Source: Saprospiraceae bacterium (GTDB taxonomy: Bacteria; Bacteroidota; Bacteroidia; Chitinophagales; Saprospiraceae). From it: a DNA stretch of 41,779 bases. Positions 18,633 through 29,300 of this stretch are shown piece by piece. The notes under the pieces are model-generated. The model was not told the origin of the DNA. It searched no databases and worked only from the letters and a program-made list of their open reading frames with translations. The stretch spans positions 944-42,722 of the forward strand of contig JARGNR010000056.1 in NCBI GenBank assembly GCA_029212405.1, given 5' to 3'. The position numbers and the translations under genes are program-made. Each line of letters begins with the position of its first letter. Position 1 is the stretch's first letter.

Positions 18633-19667
18633 ATGCAAAAGACCGTAGGAGTAATAGGATCTGGAAGTTTTGGAATGACTGTAGCAAAACTGCTTACTGA
18701 AAACGTACAGGTGTTATTATTTACCAGACGAGATTCAGTAATGGAGGCCATTAATGAGCGTAAGCATTTTAAAGGTGTGGATACAGAGGGAAAGATAACG
18801 GCGGTCAATGATCTAAAATACGTGGCAGATCAATGTAAAATCATTATGCCCGTAATTCCTTCAGCAAGTTTTAGAAAAGTGATGCGTGCTTTGGCCCCAC
18901 ATGTTGGTCCTGAGCATATCATGATTCATGCAACGAAAGGATTGGATGTAAGTCAGATATCTGAAAAAAGATTTGAAAACGAATCGTTTACCAGAAAGGA
19001 TGTGTATAGTATGGGAGAGGTTATTCGAGACGAAACTACCGTACTCAGAATTGGTTGTATGTCGGGGCCCAACTTAGCTAAAGAGATTTTAAGTGGTCAG
19101 CCAGCTGCTACAGTGATTGCTTCTGAGTTTATGGAGGTGATACGTATTGGTCAACGGATATTGGGCAGTAGTCTTTTTTCTGTTTTTGGAAGCTATGATA
19201 TGAGAGGCGCAGAACTGGCAGGAGCTTTTAAGAATATTATTGCCATCGGGTCTGGTATTCTAGGAGGATTGGAACTGGGAAAAAATATGCAAGCTGCATT
19301 AATTACGAGAGGATTACGAGAAATGATTCAATTTGGCCAAAGTATGGGAGCAGAGAGTCGTTCTTTTATGGGTAAAGCAGGGATAGGAGATCTCATAGAT
19401 ACTGCAACGAGTGACAATTCAAGGAATTATACATTCGGAAAAAAGTTGGCATCTGGAGAAAGTGCAGAACAGATATTGAAAAAAGCGACAGAAGTAGTAG
19501 AAGGAGTAAATACCTTAAAAATAATACATCTTTTGGCTCAGAAGGAAAATTTACCTCTGCCGATCACCACGATGTTGTATAGAGTTATTTATAGTGGGTA
19601 TGATGTCCAAAAGGCTATACGGTTGCTCATGACTTATAATACAGCACAAGATGTAGATTTCTTATAA
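18633..19667 (+). CDS. gpsA: Glycerol-3-phosphate dehydrogenase [NAD(P)+]
   Basis: Cytosolic enzyme that reduces dihydroxyacetone phosphate to sn-glycerol-3-phosphate, the backbone for phospholipid synthesis. The Rossmann motif GVIGSGSFGMTVAKLL is at the N-terminus; MSGPNLAKEI, the catalytic-lysine segment ELAGAFKNIIAIGSG (Lys about 200), GKAGIGDLI and TSDNSRNYTFG follow as in GpsA. 344 aa, normal. The ATG lies just before the nucleotide-binding strand. First gene of a run of three: the truncated haemoglobin starts 19 bases after it and pgpA overlaps that gene, so phospholipid steps sit at both ends of the operon. Confidence 0.96.
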   Translation: MQKTVGVIGSGSFGMTVAKLLTENVQVLLFTRRDSVMEAINERKHFKGVDTEGKITAVNDLKYVADQCKIIMPVIPSASFRKVMRALAPHVGPEHIMIHATKGLDVSQISEKRFENESFTRKDVYSMGEVIRDETTVLRIGCMSGPNLAKEILSGQPAATVIASEFMEVIRIGQRILGSSLFSVFGSYDMRGAELAGAFKNIIAIGSGILGGLELGKNMQAALITRGLREMIQFGQSMGAESRSFMGKAGIGDLIDTATSDNSRNYTFGKKLASGESAEQILKKATEVVEGVNTLKIIHLLAQKENLPLPITTMLYRVIYSGYDVQKAIRLLMTYNTAQDVDFL

Positions 19668-19686
19668 AACAGCAGATAAAGAATAA

Positions 19687-20058
19687 ATGCAGACAATTTA
19701 TGAACGGTTGGGGGATGAAAATCTAAATTTATTGGTAGATACTTTTTACAATAAAGTACTGAAGGATGAACGCATAAAGAATCTTTTTCAGACGGACATG
19801 GATTTGGTGAAATCTAAACAATATAAATTTCTTACTCAGTTTTTTGGAGGGCCACCAAGGTATGCAGAAGTCTATGGACATCCTAAACTACGGATGCGAC
19901 ATTTACCACACCAAGTAACGATGGATGGCGCGGCCGCATGGTTGGAGTGCATGTCCGAAGCAATTTCAGAATTGCCTATTGATAAATCATTTCAAGAAGA
20001 AATCTTCATGAGATTCCCTCATGCTGCAAGACATATGGTAAATTCAGAATCTTTATGA
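19687..20058 (+). CDS. Group II (O-type) truncated haemoglobin
   Basis: A 123-aa 2-over-2 globin that binds haem and O2 or NO. The stretch FFGGPPRYAEVYGHPKLRMRH is diagnostic for group II; His72 in RMRHLP is the proximal haem ligand and Trp85 in AAAWLECM is the conserved G8 Trp. Tyr21 at the expected B10 position (DTFYNKV) can hydrogen-bond the ligand. Role in NO or oxidative protection, or O2 handling, is inferred from the family. It lies 19 bases after gpsA and its stop overlaps the pgpA start (ATGA), so it is almost certainly co-transcribed and translationally coupled. Confidence 0.93.
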   Translation: MQTIYERLGDENLNLLVDTFYNKVLKDERIKNLFQTDMDLVKSKQYKFLTQFFGGPPRYAEVYGHPKLRMRHLPHQVTMDGAAAWLECMSEAISELPIDKSFQEEIFMRFPHAARHMVNSESL

Positions 20059-20525
20059 GTACGAAATCACTAATTGCAAAATCTATAGGTACATCCTTTG
20101 GGTTTGGATACTTACCAGTTGCTCCGGGCACGTTTGGAGCACTGTTTGGAGTTCTTATCTATTATGTATTGCACCATTTTATTCCTGAAAGTTTAGATTG
20201 GACATTAATTGCTCTGATCTTACTGTTTACTGTTTTGGGCACATGGGCATGCAGTGTTGTAATAAAAGAATGGGGGCACGACCCTTCAAAAATTGTCATG
20301 GACGAAACCATTGGGGTTTGGATAACCTTACTTTTCATTCCATTTAACCACTGGTATATTTGGTTGGCATTTGGATTATTTCGCCTTTTTGATATCTGGA
20401 AGCCTTTAGGGATCAAAAGCATTGATGAGAAAATGGACACTTCTTTTTCTGTCATGTTGGATGATATAGTTGCTGGTATTTATGCTATGATTGTGTTACA
20501 GGGCATTATTTATTTTATGTCTTAA
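20055..20525 (+). CDS. pgpA: Phosphatidylglycerophosphatase A
   Basis: Inner-membrane phosphatase that removes the phosphate from phosphatidylglycerol phosphate to give phosphatidylglycerol. The 156-aa protein shows the PgpA pattern: FGFGYLPVAPGTFGAL near the N-terminus, DPSKIVMDETIGVWITL in the middle, RLFDIWKPLGI and MLDDIVAGIYA at the end, with conserved acidic residues and about four membrane segments. Its ATG overlaps the haemoglobin stop by four bases. Together with GpsA, two genes upstream, it links to glycerophospholipid synthesis. Confidence 0.94.
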   Translation: MSTKSLIAKSIGTSFGFGYLPVAPGTFGALFGVLIYYVLHHFIPESLDWTLIALILLFTVLGTWACSVVIKEWGHDPSKIVMDETIGVWITLLFIPFNHWYIWLAFGLFRLFDIWKPLGIKSIDEKMDTSFSVMLDDIVAGIYAMIVLQGIIYFMS

Positions 20526-20671
20526 CTCTATAAATTGTATTTTTCCTATAAATCATCTATGCAAGATTTGTACAACGAATCAAATGATGCGTATTCTATT
20601 GCTTAAAAGAAGATGATTATTCTTTTTTACAATCTTGTCTTTATATTGCATGTTCAAACATAATATCTGAA

Positions 20672-23215
20672 ATGAATAAGTTACTTTCCGTATTTTTTAC
20701 ATTGTTATTTTTCTCCTCTACAGTATTTGGTCAAGGATTAAAGTCACCTACTGAATTTTTAAGAACAGATTATGGCAAGCACTTCACTCCTCATTATTTA
20801 GTAGCAGACTATGTACGACATGTTGCTGAGAATTCGGATCGAGTAACGTTTATAGAATATGGGGAGACCAATGAAGATAGACCCTTGCTTTTGGCGACTA
20901 TTACTACTCCTCAAAACCATTCCAATTTAGATGAAATTCAAAATTATCACCTGTTCAAAATTGGAATGAAAGATGAAGTTACGGTTCAATTAGAAGAAAA
21001 TTTTGCGGTGGTTTGGTTGTCTTTTGGTGTGCATGGAAATGAAGCAGGAGGAAGCGAAAGTAGTATGAATGTATTATACAAATTAGCTAATCCAGCTAAT
21101 GGTATAACTGGAGATTGGTTGAGGAATACCATTGTTTTATTTGACCCAAGTCTCAATCCTGATGGATACAACCGATACACTCAATGGGCGAGATCAATCG
21201 GAGGTAAAACGCCTCACCCTGGATTAACTGATAGAGAACATATGGAACCATGGCCGGGCGGAAGAGTCAATCATTACTATTTTGATTTAAATAGAGATTG
21301 GGCATGGCAAACACAAGTAGAAAGTCAGCAACGAATTGCACAATACCAAAAATGGATGCCTCATGTCCATGTTGACTTTCATGAGATGGGATATGATCAA
21401 GGTTATTATTTTGCACCTGCTGCTGAACCTTACCACCAACACATAACTGATTTTCAGCGTGATATGCAAGTAGATATAGGAAAGAATCATGCAAAATACT
21501 TTGACAGAGAAGGTTGGTTGTATTTTACTAGAGAAGTGTTTGATCTCTTGTATCCTTCCTATGGAGACACGTATCCGACATTTAATGGAGCGGTAGGAAT
21601 GACGTATGAACAAGCTGGACATGGAATGTCAGGACGAGAAATATCTCTTTCAAATGGAGATACATTAAAAATTCAAGACAGGATTGATCATCATACGCAA
21701 ACAGCATTGTCTACTATCGAAGAAGCTTCTCGTCAAGTGAATCGGATAAGTAAAAATTTTGAAAGGTATTTTGCCAATGCAGTTGCTGAACCAAAAGGAA
21801 CATATAAATCCTACGTCATCAAAAAATCTGAAAAAGCGAATCGATTGGCTACTTTGTTAACTAAGAATAATATTAGATTTTACAGAACAGAAGGTGGGGG
21901 CACATTAAGCGGATATAATTATAATACGAGCAAATCAGGATCTTTTGAATTAGAAGAGGGAGACATGGTTATCAATGCGAATCAACCCAATGGGACATTA
22001 CTGCAAGTGCTCATGGAACCAGAACCATTGTTGAGTGACAGCGTTACGTATGATATTACTGCCTGGTCGCTGCCTCATGCATATGGAGTGCAGGCATATG
22101 CCTTGGATAGCTACACATCAACACAATCTGTGAATTTAGATGAGAACAGGGAGTCGCCATTCGTTTGTTTTGGAAACCAAGAATCAGTACAACTACCTTA
22201 TGCATATATAATTCCTTGGAACAGTGTAACATCTGCTCAGATACTATCAAAATTATACAACGATGGAATCAAAGCGAGGATGGCGGATAAAGACATTTCA
22301 TTTGAAGAGGGGGTAGTTGAAAAAGGATCTATTGTAATCGTTCGAGGCGATAATTATTTTGTGGAGGATTTGCCTGGATCGATGGAAAAAATTGGAGGAG
22401 AGTGTTCTGATTGTTTTTGCTTGTCTTCTGGTTTTTCAAGTGAAGGGGGTGATATTGGAGGAGGATCATTTTCTAGACTTTCTCATCCAAAAGTTCTATT
22501 ACTTTCAGGAAGGGGAACTAGTCCGTATAATGTAGGACAGGTATGGCACTATTTTGATGAGGTGGTTGGTTATCCATTGAGTATTGTTGACAAGTTGGAC
22601 ATGGGTAGAGTAGATTTGGATGACTTTAATACATTGATTTTGCCTGATGGATGGTATAGTTTAAGTGAAAGTGAATTAAGTGATGTGTCCGAATTTGTTA
22701 GCGAAGGAGGCAAGGTAATTGCGATCTCAGGTGCTTTGGGAAATTTTGTAGATAAAGATGATTTTGCCTTGTCCAAATATGCTAGTGAAGACGAGAAAAA
22801 GGCGGCAAAAAAAGAAAGAGAAGAAAAAAAGTTGGCGGCGAGAGATGATAGTTATCAAGATCAAGAGCGAAGAGGAATAAGCAATAGTATACCCGGTGCG
22901 GTGGTACGCAATACAATCGATGCATCTCACCCATTAGCATTTGGATTAGGAGATTCCTATCATAGTATGAAGACTTCTAGACAATATTACAGTCTATTAA
23001 AAGATTCCTGGAATGTTATAACTGTACCAGAAGACTATGAAAGCTTTGGTTTTATTGGAGTGAATTTAAAATCAAAAATTGCTAATTCTGTCTCGTTTGC
23101 AGTAGAAGAGAAAGGAGGCGGAAATTTGATTTATATGGTGGATAATCCATTGTATAGAGGGTTTTGGGAAAATGGAAGTTTACTATTTTCAAATGCCTTA
23201 TTTCTAGTAAACTGA
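20672..23215 (+). CDS. Secreted M14-family zinc carboxypeptidase
   Basis: An 847-aa exported metallopeptidase. Signal peptide residues 1-20 (ending TVFG). The M14 domain (about 25-360) has the zinc pair HGNE (His121, Glu124), NPDGYNRYTQW, DLNRDW and the third-ligand segment VDFHEMG (His237); MTYEQAGHG holds the likely catalytic Glu. The C-terminal half lacks peptidase motifs but contains a segment around KVLLLSGRGTSPYNVGQVWH and EGGKVIAISGALGNF that resembles a glutamine-amidotransferase-like fold. No T9SS sorting domain at the end, so location is periplasm or outside by another route. Acts alone; a Lys/Glu-rich stretch near residue 700 (EDEKKAAKKEREEKK) looks like a flexible linker. Confidence 0.88.
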   Translation: MNKLLSVFFTLLFFSSTVFGQGLKSPTEFLRTDYGKHFTPHYLVADYVRHVAENSDRVTFIEYGETNEDRPLLLATITTPQNHSNLDEIQNYHLFKIGMKDEVTVQLEENFAVVWLSFGVHGNEAGGSESSMNVLYKLANPANGITGDWLRNTIVLFDPSLNPDGYNRYTQWARSIGGKTPHPGLTDREHMEPWPGGRVNHYYFDLNRDWAWQTQVESQQRIAQYQKWMPHVHVDFHEMGYDQGYYFAPAAEPYHQHITDFQRDMQVDIGKNHAKYFDREGWLYFTREVFDLLYPSYGDTYPTFNGAVGMTYEQAGHGMSGREISLSNGDTLKIQDRIDHHTQTALSTIEEASRQVNRISKNFERYFANAVAEPKGTYKSYVIKKSEKANRLATLLTKNNIRFYRTEGGGTLSGYNYNTSKSGSFELEEGDMVINANQPNGTLLQVLMEPEPLLSDSVTYDITAWSLPHAYGVQAYALDSYTSTQSVNLDENRESPFVCFGNQESVQLPYAYIIPWNSVTSAQILSKLYNDGIKARMADKDISFEEGVVEKGSIVIVRGDNYFVEDLPGSMEKIGGECSDCFCLSSGFSSEGGDIGGGSFSRLSHPKVLLLSGRGTSPYNVGQVWHYFDEVVGYPLSIVDKLDMGRVDLDDFNTLILPDGWYSLSESELSDVSEFVSEGGKVIAISGALGNFVDKDDFALSKYASEDEKKAAKKEREEKKLAARDDSYQDQERRGISNSIPGAVVRNTIDASHPLAFGLGDSYHSMKTSRQYYSLLKDSWNVITVPEDYESFGFIGVNLKSKIANSVSFAVEEKGGGNLIYMVDNPLYRGFWENGSLLFSNALFLVN

Positions 23216-23351
23216 TAAAGAATTTTCAAGAATAGCCTTGTTTTAATCCGTTTGGGCAGAAAAATCATTAATTTTAAGGAATTGGCAGAGATTTAGACAA
23301 CCAATTCTAAGTTTCTATCATATAAGTAAGTGTACCACTTTACATCTTTGC

Positions 23352-26300
23352 ATGAAACGGCTATTTGTTCTTCTTGTATTACTATCTTGTTTTTATACAG
23401 TAGCGAATACACAATGTTATTGTGAAGATTGTCCTGAGCCCATAATATTTGGTGCACCTTCATCCGTATCTTTAAATGTTTCTGGTATTACCAATTCAAC
23501 TCTTGGACAAAATGGTCAGAGTCTTGTCAATGTTGGCTTATATTTTACTCATGATGCTGTTCAAGAATTATCATTGCGTTTGGTCTCTCCTAGTGGTTCA
23601 TTTGTTGATCTTATGATAGGTGAGGGATTGGATTTTGGACAAAATAATTATTTTGATATTGATTTTATTCCATGTACAGAAACACCTAATCCAGACTGTA
23701 CGAATAGTGGGGTTTGGAACAGTTTAGGAGAATGGGATGGTGGACCTTATTTAGGTAGTTATCTGCCTGAAATAGGATGCATTGAAGATTTGACTGGGGA
23801 TGTTAACGGCACATGGACTCTAGAAATGGAAGACGTGTTTGTGATAGAAGATGGAGAAATGTTTTGTTTCGATCTTACTTTTGCAGATGATGCTGGAGTA
23901 TCTTGCAACACAGGAGGATGCTCTACCCCAATTTGTCTTGCACAAGGAGGAAGTCAGATGCTTCCTTTCTTGACAACTGCTCCTGAGGGTGACTCAGATT
24001 TGATCATTGATTATACGATTACCTATGATGATTGCGAATTAGAAATAAATAACCCAGATTACATTATTATATATGTAATTTATGAAGCACTACCTTTTGG
24101 GCCTATACTTGAAATTCAGCAAGGAACCGTTGATATGACTGGGTACGATGAAGGGCAATATGTTGTTCAAGCATTTTCCATTTTAGCATCAGATTTACCC
24201 GTGGTTGAAGCACTTGATTTTGCCAATTCTACCATATTCACAATTGTTGATTTAGGAACCAGTGGTACCATTTGCTCTGATAATACGGAAGTGGCAGCTC
24301 AAGTCGTTATAAATAATTGTCCCATTGATTTTACTGCTACGGTAGAGTTTGATAATATATCAGCTGAAGTTGGTGATCCTTCTTTGGACCCAAACTGGAC
24401 GATAACATACAATCCTGCAGCGCCTGATTTTAATGACTATGGAGTTTTTTACGTGGTGTACGAACAATCAACCGGTATCATCGTAGAATATTTGACTGAA
24501 GATGATTTTACAGGACTGCCTGCTGGTGATTATAATGTTGCTGTTTTGGTGTATTTGTTGGCGGATGCTGCAGATATTCTACCCGCTGATGGGGTTTCGG
24601 TATACATTGACTTAGTGTTCTTAATTGTTGATGAAGAATTATGTGCCATTATATTTGGCAACAATCAATTGTTTATTTCAGAACCGTGTACTATTGATGC
24701 CGCGGGTATTTTAGAACAAGAAAATATAACGGCCCCTCAAAACAGTCCTTTGCTTGATCCTGATTGGGATATCACATTTTCAGGAACTCCTCCAGACCCT
24801 GCTTTGTATGGATTTTACTTCGTGGTGGTAAATTCGGATACAGACCTATTGGTTGCTTATTATACCACCGATGATTTTACCTTGTTGTTGGAAGGTAATT
24901 ATTATGTAACGGTTGTCTATTATTTATTGGATGATCTTCAGACATTACCACCCCCGAATGGAGTCAATACTTTCCTTGATTTGGTGACCTTGATTAATGA
25001 TGGCATTTTATGTGCTCAATACTTCGGTTATAATGAACTCGTTATTACAGCAGGTTGTGAAGCGGATGCAGGTACATTCAATGACTTGACAATAGAAGAA
25101 TGTGAAGGGAGTTCGGATTTAATTCTAGACTTGACACCTGACTATCCATTTGGTGGTCCGGATGCCACAGAATATGGATATTCCTATGTGGTAAGTGAAA
25201 ATGGTGTTATCATAGATATTACTGCATCCGAAGATTTTACAGGATATAGTATTGGAGTCTACGAGATATGTGGATTATCCTATTTGTTGGCGGACGAAAG
25301 TATTCTACCCCTACCCAATGGTGTTTTGACTACAAGCGACATTCAATCCGATATTGATAATTTAGTGTATTGTGCAGATCTGACTCCAGATTGCATCACC
25401 TTAACAATATCTGAAACTCCGGAACCCATATTTACGGGGCCAACGGAGGTGTGTGCTGGTGTGGAAGTGGAGTATGTAGTTGAAAATTTCAGTGGAAATA
25501 ATGACGACTACTTGTACACTATAAATCAAGGTGGATTTAATCAGTTTATTAATGATGGATTAGGGACATTAAGTGTTATTTGGGCATCTGGACCAGGGAA
25601 TATTTGCGTCACTGAAACTCAAAACGGATGTACTAGTGAACAGGTTTGTCTGACGATTGATGTGTTACCACAACCAGAAGTTCAAATTGATGGTTTTGTC
25701 GAAGTCTGTCCAGGCATTGAGTATATCTACATATTTACGCCTGTACCCACTGGATCTGAATTTTATGATATTTCCATCAATGGAGGAAGTTTAATTAATC
25801 AAAATACAAATTCTATTGTAGTGGTATGGGACGATCCAGTAAATGGGTCCATCACAGCATCTTTATTAAATGGACCTTGCCCATCTGAAGAGGTCGTATT
25901 AGATATTGATCCTGCTGTTGAAGCAGATTTTCCTACGGTAACTATCCCTGAAACAGGTTGCTTTGGTTCTGGTCTTGCAATAAATGATATAAATGACCCG
26001 GATATATCCACTTGGACATGGACAGCCACCAATGCAGATATCGTTATATCAAATGGATTCGTCAATTTCACATGGCAAAATATTGGCTTGGCTGAGATTT
26101 GTTTGGAGGCGGATCTAGGGTGTGGTACAGAATCGATGTGCTATGAAGTGGATGTACAAGATGTGCCGAACCCGGTCATTGAGCCGGAACTAGATTTTTG
26201 TTCACTGACGTTTACCTTGCAAGCGACTCCCTCTTTTGGAAATTCTTGGTTTTGGACTTCACCAGGATCTGGAGCATCTGTTTCATATACGGATCAAACT

Positions 26301-29300
26301 AATTTTGTAACGGATGTCACAGTTACTGGTCCGGGTACATATACATTTGTTTTGCAAGAATTTGGAAATCCTTGTTCAGGTTCTGTAGAAACGGTGGTAA
26401 CCGTTACGGACGGGCTTGAAGATATTAGCCCTTTCTTTCTATGTGACGATGAAGGAAATTACATTGTTTTATTTGACATAAATTCTGGAGTGGCCCCATT
26501 CGCGGTAGATGGAAATATAATTACAGGAAACAGCTTTTCTTCAACAGATATTATTTCAGGGGATAGTTTCAATTTTTTGGTCGAAGATAGTGAAGGGTGT
26601 AGTACTACTGTTGAGGGAAGTTTTATTTGTCCTTGTATTAGTGATGCAGGAACGATGTCGGCAACTCCAATAACCTTGTGTATTAGTGACAATGAATCAG
26701 GACAAGGCATACATAATGATGATGCTACGTTAGATGTTAATGATTTAGGCCAATATGTTTTGCACACGGGTGATGGGTCTGAATTAGGAACCGTAATTTC
26801 AATAAATAATAATGGATTATTTTCTTTTGATGCCAATTCCATGGTAGCCAATCAATTCTATTACATTTCCTACATCGTTGGGGATAATATGCAGGGGAAT
26901 GTGGATTTATTCGATCCATGTCTTTCTGTTGCGATGGGGCAACCGATCGTGTTTTATGAGGATCCAGTTGTAGATGCAGGAGACGATAATAATATGTGGT
27001 GCGGTAATTTATATTTATTGGATGCGAATGCACCTTCCGTTGGAGGTACTTGGTCAGTGGTAGACCAACCCGTGGGGAGTACGGTTGATTTTCAATTGTT
27101 TTCTGGTCAAACGGTGGTACAGGTCGATGAATATGGGACGTATCTTTTTGAATTGACTGTAGTGCAAAACGGTTGTATTGGGAGTGACATCGTAGAGATT
27201 ACCTTTCTGGATATACCAGGTTCCGATAATGTTGTATTCGAATGTAATGGCGGTACGTATACGGTATCCTTTGATATCGTGGGAGGAAACCCTCCATATA
27301 CTATTAACGGAACGGCCATCAGTGGTTCCAGTTTTGTATCCCCGGAAATTATTTCAGGAGAGAGCTTTAGTTTTAATGTTGTAGATGCATCAGGATGCAA
27401 TCTTTTAGTTTTCGGCACAGAAAATTGCGATTGTGAAACAGATGCTGGTACCATGGCACAAGAGGAGATTATAGTCTGTGCTGCAGAAGGAGAAGAGTTT
27501 ACTGCTACCTACAACTCGGATGCGATTTTTGATAGTAATGATGTTGGTGTATTTATTTTACATACAGGGTCTTCCAATATTTTGGGACAAGTCATCGCAA
27601 CCAGTGAAAGTGAAACATTTGTCTACTCTTCAGATTTTGGTGAAGATATCACTTTATATATATCCTATGTGGTTGGAGACGGCGAGTCAGGAAGTATAGA
27701 TTTATTGGATGAATGTTTGTCGGTAAGTATAGGTCAGCCCGTTCAGATTCAGTCACAAGTGAAAGTAGACGCTGGTACTTATTCTGACTTATGTGAGTAT
27801 ATATTTATGTTGAACGCAGATGATATGGGTGAGGAGGGGGAGTGGTCAGTTATTGAGTCACCTTCAAATTCAGTTGTTACCATAGAAGATGAGATGGATG
27901 CAGCATCCATGATTGAAGTAGATTTGCCTGGTGTATATAGTTTATCTTGGACACCACTGGAGAGTTATTGTATTCTTGGTGATACGACTACATTTGAGTT
28001 GTTCTCTTTGCTAGAAGTGGCGAACGAAACCACTTTATGTAGTGATGACCTTCTTTCATATGTGGTAGAAATAGAAATTTCAGGAGGAGAAGCACCTTAT
28101 TTCCTAGATGGAATAGAAGTAGGAGATACGTATTTAAGTCCAGAAGTGAATTCAGGTGATTCCTATAGCTATTTATTTGAGGACAACAATGGGTGTGAAA
28201 TATTGGTTGAGGGAATTGAGAATTGCCAGTGTGAAAATGCTGTTGGCACTATGGCGCTCGACACATTGCAAGGATGCCTATTAGATACCCTTATTGCTAC
28301 GTATAACGAAGATGCAATTCTAGATGAAAATGATGTAGAGTTTTTTGTTTTGCACACTTCTTCAGACAATTCGTTAGGTGCTGTAATAGGGATTTCTACG
28401 GAGCCTATTGTTACCTTTATACCAGGTATGATAAATGGAGAGGTATATTATATTTCCCATATTGTAGGAAATGCTGCGGGGGGAGGCCTAGACTATACTG
28501 ATCCTTGTCTTCAAATATCACCAGGCCAACCCATACTATTTAATGAACCTCCAGAAGTTGATGCAGGTGAAGATCAAGAAGTTTGTGGATTTACCACAGT
28601 ATTGAATGGGTCTAGTTCAGAAATAACAACGAGTTGGTCTGTTTTAGTATCACCGCCAAGTAGTACTGTTATTATTGATGAAAATGACCCGTTAAGTGAA
28701 TTTACTGTGACCACTTTAGGGGAATATGTCTTAGAGTTAGAGACAAATAATGACTTCTGCTCTTCGTTTGATACAATTTCTATTCTATTTACGGAACCCT
28801 TGTTTTATAATACGTTTGAGATCGTATGTACCCCAGGTGGTTATGTAGCAGGATTCACTATTACTGGAGGGACTAGTCCATATTTTGTTAACGGAGTTGA
28901 GGTTGATGGAGATGTGTTCGTAACAGATTATCTCACTGATTTCGGTGAAGCATATAGTTTTGTGGTTACAGATAGTCAAGACTGTTCAGAATTGATAATT
29001 GAAGGAGTTGATTCTTGTGCTTGTGAAAATGATGCAGGAACTATGAATCCGACTCCAATACTAGCATGTACAGATGAAACTATAAACATTGCTTCATTGA
29101 GCAATGGAGATTATATATTGGATGATTCCGATCAAATTTATTTAGTGGTTCATACCTCATCTACTGATCAGTTGGGGGATGTATTGGGTATCTATAGTAA
29201 TGAAAGCATTACTGAGATAAACTTTGACGAACTGCCATTCGTTGAAGGAGTGACCTATTACATTTCAATTGTATTGGCAGATGAGGGAGCACTATCTGGC

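Noticed and set aside
20559-20606. 15-codon ORF before the M14 peptidase gene, possible leader peptide
   Set aside because: No hairpin series or biased codon run typical of attenuators, and no ribosome site; likely chance.
26459-26851. 130-aa minus-strand open frame inside the giant protein
   Set aside because: Overlaps fully with the conserved repeat units on the plus strand; composition is that of an antisense frame.
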